Origin: Helichrysum umbraculigerum
Taxonomy: Eukaryota > Streptophyta > Magnoliopsida > Asterales > Asteraceae
Direction: 5' to 3'
Assembly (NCBI GenBank): GCA_949592205.1
Contig: CATIUR010000004.1
Location: 90,083,337 to 90,147,336 of the forward strand
Length of the DNA stretch: 64,000 bases
A program made the position numbers and the translations under genes. This document shows positions 58,943 to 64,000 of this stretch, piece after piece. How positions within the stretch are numbered: position 1 is the stretch's first letter; each line of letters opens with the position of its first letter. The notes under the pieces were generated by a model that was not told where the DNA came from, did no database searches, and saw nothing but the letters and a program-made list of their open reading frames with translations.

Positions 58943-59689
58943 GGGGATCACTCCTCCTCATTTCACACACCTTAACACATCTCAACATTTTCACACATTT
59001 CTCATTCTCTCACTTTTCTTATTTCTCTCTTTTCTTTCACTTTCTCTCTCCAACTTTCTCTCTCTAGCACTACTCTTAGGAGTTAGAGGAGAAAGGTTAG
59101 GGTTGACTTACGGTTCGAGTCTAGAGAAAGTTTTAGCTTGGTAATCTTGTTGTAACGAGTTTATCAAGTTCACACTATTTGTAATCCTCAGTATTACGTT
59201 GCTGTATTCCCGGTGATATCTAAACTTTACTTACTGTTATAATGCTTGTGCTTTATGTTATTTCAGTTTGTATTCTGCATATTGCCATGTTTATAGAGTA
59301 GTTTAATATTGTGATCGTTGAAATGTAGATATTAGGAGTAGGGATGATGTTAAATTAATGTTTCAATTATACGATTGGAAATTGTTATGTTGTGTATCTG
59401 GTTAAGCTTATCCTGAATATAGATCTAGTCTCTCATCACCCTTTCCAGACTTTCACGTGACTGTTGCCCTAGGATAGGATCTGATCAACCCTAATACTAT
59501 GAATACACAGTTATCTCCAGTTACAGTATGAAACTATGAACTTTCCTTTAAAAGGCACGGTACTTCGTATAGCGTTGGAAACACCTCGTGTGGAGTACAA
59601 ATACGTGGAAGCTAAGGAAATGCCATGGATTGTTTCATCGTGAATTAATTAGAAGTGATCCTTCTAGAACTGTGGTCTAGGAATCAAAG

Positions 59690-59840
59690 CTGTGGAAATG
59701 CTTGTTGCACTGTACACCGTTAGTACACCTAAGATCTGGAACACTGTGGAAATGCTTAAATGCCTAGTACACCGTCAGTACATCCAGGGTTTGGAACACT
59801 GTGGAAATGCCTAACTGCCCTGTACACCGTGATTATTCCT
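59690..59840 (+). repeat. Three 54-55-bp tandem repeats in the LTR
   Basis: CTGTGGAAATGC starts at 59690, 59744 and 59799, each followed by a TGTACACCGT- or AGTACACCGT-type block. Units have diverged moderately. Confidence 0.8.
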
Positions 59841-60655
59841 AGGGATGAACGCCTGACTGTAAAGGAGGGTCTATATTTATGATGGTTAAGTATGTGCTTC
59901 AATAGAAACAATACAGGGTAGTGTCAATCATACACCTAGACATGCAAAACCCTAATCACACCAATAGTTTAACATACACAGGATACAATCAGTATTTGCT
60001 ATAATAAAAGTAAATAGACGATTAGGTGTTAAGAAAGGTCAGTAAATACAATTGCGGTCTGTTGCCTTATGCCTGATCCCTAGAACATTTAGGGTGACTT
60101 TGTCTTAATTAAGCAAAGGCTCAGGGGGGTTTGAAAACAGCCTGATCTGATCAGAATCATGATAACCTAGGATTCCAGTGACATATGTTTCTAGGGTTTC
60201 ACCTGACCGTAGGGTCCTAGTGTTTACACCGAAAGTATGTCTACTCTTTATTTGGTAAATCTCCAATCAATTTTATAATGAACATCATCCCGAAACCCTA
60301 ATATGCAAGTTTTAGTAATCACATCTCTACCTGTCTGCTTAAACCCTAATTTCATTTCTCGTTATTTACTTTTCTGCACTTAGGATAATTAGAAAACCAA
60401 ATCAATCTAAAATCTATCTACCTACCCCCATCCTAATTGCGACCATAATCTCTGGTGATCCGCTTTATTTCAATTCGCTCCGATTTAAGAACGACCTCGA
60501 GTTATACTTACTGCTTGCTCCCAAGGTAGGTAGTACTTATAGTTTGAGCCCTAGCTCATATAAATTTAAAACTCACTGTCCGCCGCTTCTGTTGCTGTTG
60601 GAACAACGACCGGAGTCAAATCCGACCGACCGATAGGGGCCGCGTCATTTTTTTT

Positions 60656-60673
60656 TGGCGCCGCTGCTGGGGA
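60656..60673 (+). other. Primer binding site, tRNA-Asp type
   Basis: TGGCGCCGCTGCTGGGGA differs by two bases from the TGGCGCCGTTGCCGGGGA site commonly used by Athila/Tat elements. Confidence 0.75.
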
Positions 60674-60804
60674 TCGTAGAGCGTTACGATTTGAAGCCGC
60701 CTTAGATATTCTAGCTTTTAGGAGACCCTTTCCAATTAGGTTTTCCCAAACTTAGTTGGTATTTATTTGCTTTCCTTAGAATAATTTAGATAGTTTAATT
60801 AAAA

Positions 60805-62304
60805 ATGAAAAATACAAAAACATCTTTCTATGATTCATTTCCGTCTAGCCCCATTTCTCCACTCGCCCTCAAGACGTCCGAAGAAATGATGGCCATGGAT
60901 GACGCTGAGTTCTTCGCATGCTTAGAACAAGAGTTGGAATCTGAAGTCTACTCTTCATCTTTATCCTCTTCCGAAGTTATCTCCGCTAATTCAGACGATG
61001 AATCTAGAACCATAGGGCAATTCTTAGATCTTGACTTAGGAACCCATGATTCTCATCAGAAGATCTCAACTTCTGCATCTAGCATTCTAAGCTATCAGGT
61101 TATGCCTGCTCCTGAGATTTCATATTCCTTAGAAAACTTCTTCCAATTCCCTACCTCATCTGGTTTTGTCGAGAGTAACTCTGAACATCTTCAACCCTTT
61201 CGTTTTCCACCCATTGAAGAACGTCTTCCACCATGGGACGAAGAAGTTTACGAATACCCTCCAAAATCACCTATCTTTTTGAACCTCGTACCCGAACCTG
61301 AGTACACCATCTATCGTGTTGTTGATAGGACTTTACCAATCAAACCTGAAGAAAATATCCGCTACGTAGGTAACTCTTTTGATCCTGATAGGAGGTTGGA
61401 TGTTTGTCGGGCATTTGCCAGACAACTCAAAACGTCTGACTTTCCTTTTTCAGTTGAACAAAGAGAAGTCGCTCGTAGGATAAAGAAACAGGTTGGTATT
61501 CTCCACCATCTTCCAAATCAAAAGGAGGAAGGTATCTTCACACATTATCGAGAACAAGAACTAAAGCTTAAATCAGAAATAGACCTACTAATGGATCTAT
61601 TCGCCTGCACCGATTATCAACCGGTTTCCCAAACCCTAATTAATCGTCATGTTGCGGCTATGATTTATGAGCTTGAGTTCTGGATCAGCAAAGATCCCGC
61701 TATACCTCTCGTCATTTCTGATAAAATTCCATTTTTCGTTGACCCCGCTACTTATATGATCGACAAGTTGTTAGAGATATTCCCTGGAGCCACTGACGAT
61801 AACATGGAAGCTGCTTTCTTTGCTGGAAGGAAGGATATTAACGTCTCACTCACTTTGTTATTTGCTCAGTCAAAATTTCCTTTCACTGTTTCACAAACAT
61901 CTTTAATCGAAGAAATCACGGAGTCAGTTCACACTACCACCGGAAATCCCGATTCAAGAGAAGAATGGAAATTTCAACAAACCCTAGGAATGCTTCTTCA
62001 TGACTTAAACCATATAGATGACGGATCACGAAACGGAATTTCAAACCCTAAGAAAGTTAGAAAGGAATTTAACAAGTTTATTGACAATCTTCTAGATTTA
62101 GGCAAAAAGGAACGTATGTTTCTCACTGAACACGAACGATTCTCGTTATACCCCGCAGACCTAGTTGATTCTGTCACTAAGATTCTCACTTGTGACTTTA
62201 TTCCTCGCTACACTTTCTCTCAACCAAGAGCACCAAATTCACTTAAACAATTGCTCTTGGGCAGATTCAATAAATTTGTCCAAAAGTCGAGCTACCGACT
62301 TTAA
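60805..62304 (+). CDS. Intact 499-residue ORF of unknown function in the Athila-like element
   Basis: Complete ORF from ATG 60805 to TAA, 150 bases after the primer site, where gag should be. N-terminal third acidic and serine-rich (DDAEFFACLEQELESEV). Middle: PPWDEEVYEYPPKSP and YTIYRVVDRTLPIKPEENIR. C-terminal half looks globular and helical: RLDVCRAFARQLKTSDFPFS, AAMIYELEFWISKDPAIPL, MIDKLLEIFPGATDDNMEAA, QTLGMLLHDLNHIDDG, DNLLDLGKKERMFLTEHERF. No zinc knuckle, protease or RT motif seen. The MIDKLLEIFPGATDDNMEAA stretch recalls a CUE/UBA-like helical bundle (a hydrophobic FP followed by an acidic helix), but I would not assign it. Codon use looks coding and no lesion is visible. Could be a divergent gag or cargo. 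Confidence 0.65.
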   Translation: MKNTKTSFYDSFPSSPISPLALKTSEEMMAMDDAEFFACLEQELESEVYSSSLSSSEVISANSDDESRTIGQFLDLDLGTHDSHQKISTSASSILSYQVMPAPEISYSLENFFQFPTSSGFVESNSEHLQPFRFPPIEERLPPWDEEVYEYPPKSPIFLNLVPEPEYTIYRVVDRTLPIKPEENIRYVGNSFDPDRRLDVCRAFARQLKTSDFPFSVEQREVARRIKKQVGILHHLPNQKEEGIFTHYREQELKLKSEIDLLMDLFACTDYQPVSQTLINRHVAAMIYELEFWISKDPAIPLVISDKIPFFVDPATYMIDKLLEIFPGATDDNMEAAFFAGRKDINVSLTLLFAQSKFPFTVSQTSLIEEITESVHTTTGNPDSREEWKFQQTLGMLLHDLNHIDDGSRNGISNPKKVRKEFNKFIDNLLDLGKKERMFLTEHERFSLYPADLVDSVTKILTCDFIPRYTFSQPRAPNSLKQLLLGRFNKFVQKSSYRL

Positions 62305-64000
62305 CCAAGCGCTTTTTGGGAGGCAACCCAAACTTAAGTTAATTTAGTTTTATTTTAAGTATTTAGGATAAGTAATATTAGTGGTTTATTTTTAAATTTA
62401 AAAGCTTGCATTTAAAAACACAAGAAAACGTTCTTTTAAAATTCAAATTCGCGCAACACAGTAACGAATTTCAGACATTTTTAGAAAGTTCGAAAAAGTT
62501 TATTTTTAAATTTTGAAAAATTAATTTTGAATTTGTCTTGAATTTTAAAGAACACAAAAAGATTGTCTTGTTTTAAATAAAAACGTATACGATTTCGCAT
62601 ACGATTCGCAAAATCTTTTCAGACTGCGCGTAAAGATTCAGAAAATTACGAACATACTTTTTAAAATTGTTTTATTAAAAATTTTTAAACTTTGAAATTT
62701 TACTTGTATGCTTCGTATCTTTTTCAAATTTTAAATCGCGTACGTTTAAAAGGGTATAAAAAGGATTTTAGCCACACACAAAAGACAAAATCATAAAAAA
62801 AAGTTCATCTTCTTCCTCTCCCCTACCCCAAAACCGTCGGCCTACCATCACCATATCACCAAACCTTCATTACTCAACCATTTTGCATGATTTCAAGCTC
62901 AAAATTCATCATCTTATGATCTTTCTTGCATCCACAACATCATTACATCAAGTTTAAGGTAATTCTTGACCTACTTTTGTGATTTTCATGAAACTTTAAA
63001 AATTAGGGCTTGTAACTCATTTTCATAGATTTCATGGTTAAAAGTTGCAATCTTTAGTGTTATTTCATGCTTATCTTGATGCTTAACATGATTACAAGCT
63101 TAATCTAGTGATTTGTTGGCTTGATTGCAAGATTGGGAATTAAAGTGTTGACTTTTTGATGAACTATGGCTAGTTTGACTTTTTGGTTGATTAATTGCTT
63201 ATGTTGACTTTTGTTGATTGAGTTATGCTTAAATATGATAGGTTAACATGTTTTGATTGATCATTTGCAATTAGAAAATGGTTAAGCTAGTTTTTGGTGA
63301 TTAAAGTAAGCTCATTTTTGATAAAATCATCATAAACATCATTTTTACTTAAAACTTTTATTTTTTAAACCATGTTTATGACTTTTCTAAACTTAAAAAG
63401 CTTACAAGATTATCAAAACAAGCTTCGGTTCATTTAATCATTTTTAAGTTTATCACTTTAATTAATAAAGTGTATGACTTTGAAATGAAACCAACAAAAA
63501 ATGCCATTTTCTAAAATCTACCATTTTGTCAAATAAGTTTACTTCGTTTCTCTGCTTGAAATCATGAAAAACATGGCTTTATGTTTTTTGGAAATTGCGG
63601 AAAGTTGGATTGCATATTTAATTGGTGATATGTCCTTTTATGATTAATTGATTTACTTGAGGTAATTATATAACCTTGGATTTATCCAAAGTATTAAGCT
63701 CATTTAGATTGATTAAACCATAAACATGAAGTATTTTAGTTTTTAGTGCTTGGGATAATTAAGTTAGGTACCTTGTTGACTTGCTTTGATTATGCTAAAA
63801 ACTTGAAGCTTTGTGCCACTTACCCTTATTTAGACATAAGTTGATAAAAGTTTTTGGATTTGTGATTGGTTGCGGTTAGGTTTAGCAATTTTAAAATTTC
63901 TGGATATGCCCATTTCTAAAGCCTACATTTCCAATTTTTTCTGAAAATTTGGAAGTACTTTAGCATATCCATTAATACACCACTATTATGGCCTAATCTT
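62305..64000. other. Non-coding region after the 499-residue ORF, with a possible promoter and leader
   Basis: Starts with GCGCTTTTTGGGAGGCAACC (about 62309-62328), a block I associate with Athila-type elements. At 62753-62763 GGGTATAAAAAGG is a good TATA box, followed by a C/T-rich leader (62809-62880) and a plausible splice donor (AAG/GTAATT near 62958). From there to the end the sequence is T-rich and intron-like, with no open frame. It may be a second internal promoter or the LTR of a further element. Confidence 0.4.

Larger units (their letters stand above)
58273..60647 (+). repeat. 5' LTR of the Athila-like element (about 2.4 kb)
   Basis: Provisional limits: TGTGACTCAAATAG at the left, ...GCCGCGTCA at the right, a few bases before the primer site. 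Contains the CCGTATACGGCC array (58765-58857), TATAAATA at 58935-58942, a CT-rich leader (58975-59070), and 54-bp tandem repeats (59690-59840). The second LTR lies outside the window, so the edges cannot be verified. Confidence 0.55.
58273..64000 (+). mobile_element. Athila/Tat-like LTR element (left part), with tRNA-Asp-type primer site
   Basis: A long LTR-like region is followed by the primer-site motif TGGCGCCGCTGCTGGGGA, a 499-codon ORF and then the motif GCGCTTTTTGGGAGGCAACC. These last two are familiar from Athila/Tat-type Ty3/Gypsy elements. No RT or integrase is found in the 1.7 kb left before the window ends. It could be a non-autonomous derivative, or pol may lie further right. The left boundary is uncertain by a few bases. 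Confidence 0.6.

Overview
This is a repeat-rich, AT-rich plant nuclear window. It has GT-AG introns, LTR retrotransposons primed by plant-type tRNAs, a CACTA transposon, Mutator-like (MULE) genes, and only two clearly intact host-type genes. From remembered similarity, the Copia extra ORF and the Ulp1 and FAR1-type proteins fit a eudicot, most likely Asteraceae. That placement is inference, not proof. No tRNA, rRNA or CRISPR feature was seen.

Layout. (1) 1-26717, plus strand: an Ulp1 (C48 peptidase) gene of the type carried by MULEs. It is split by a 22-kb nest. An LTR retrotransposon (548-22484, 5-bp target duplication AAAGG) has long, nearly identical LTRs and a tRNA-Met primer site but almost no coding capacity. 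Its 3' LTR was later hit by a 12.5-kb CACTA element (8230-20763, 3-bp duplication CAA). The CACTA element has no visible catalytic transposase but carries exon-like pieces of an ARID-HMG gene and of a trithorax-like (ATX) extended PHD finger. (2) 27293-30234, minus strand: a FAR1/MURA-type MULE transposase pseudogene, tail-to-tail with the Ulp1 gene and bordered by related AT-rich repeats. (3) 30915-47255: a composite retroelement. A Copia element (5' LTR, gag, pol, extra ORF) lacks its 3' LTR and is joined in frame near 41283 to a chromodomain Ty3/Gypsy element that lacks its 5' LTR and most of gag but has an open pol frame. (4) 47256-55788: the gene-bearing stretch. It holds a truncated first exon abutting the Gypsy LTR, a RING-H2 ATL E3 ligase (50442-51437, minus), a small atypical bHLH protein (54343-54561, minus) and a probable MITE. 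(5) 55789-58272: a minus-strand LTR related to the Gypsy LTR. (6) 58273-64000: an Athila/Tat-like element with a tRNA-Asp-type primer site and an intact 499-residue ORF of unknown function.

The most unusual signal is a set of short CpG-rich palindromic word arrays. GCGACGT/ACGTCGC occurs about fifty times by hand count in four clusters (30995-31093, 31565-31857, 39336-40113, 45668-45977), across both a Copia and an unrelated Gypsy element. A different 12-bp palindrome, CCGTATACGGCC, recurs five times at about 20-bp spacing just upstream of the TATA box of the Athila-like LTR. GTCGACTCGCAAG-type repeats occupy the minus-strand LTR. Second in interest are the extra ORF behind its own possible promoter and splice acceptor, the in-frame Copia-Gypsy fusion, and the host gene capture by the CACTA element.
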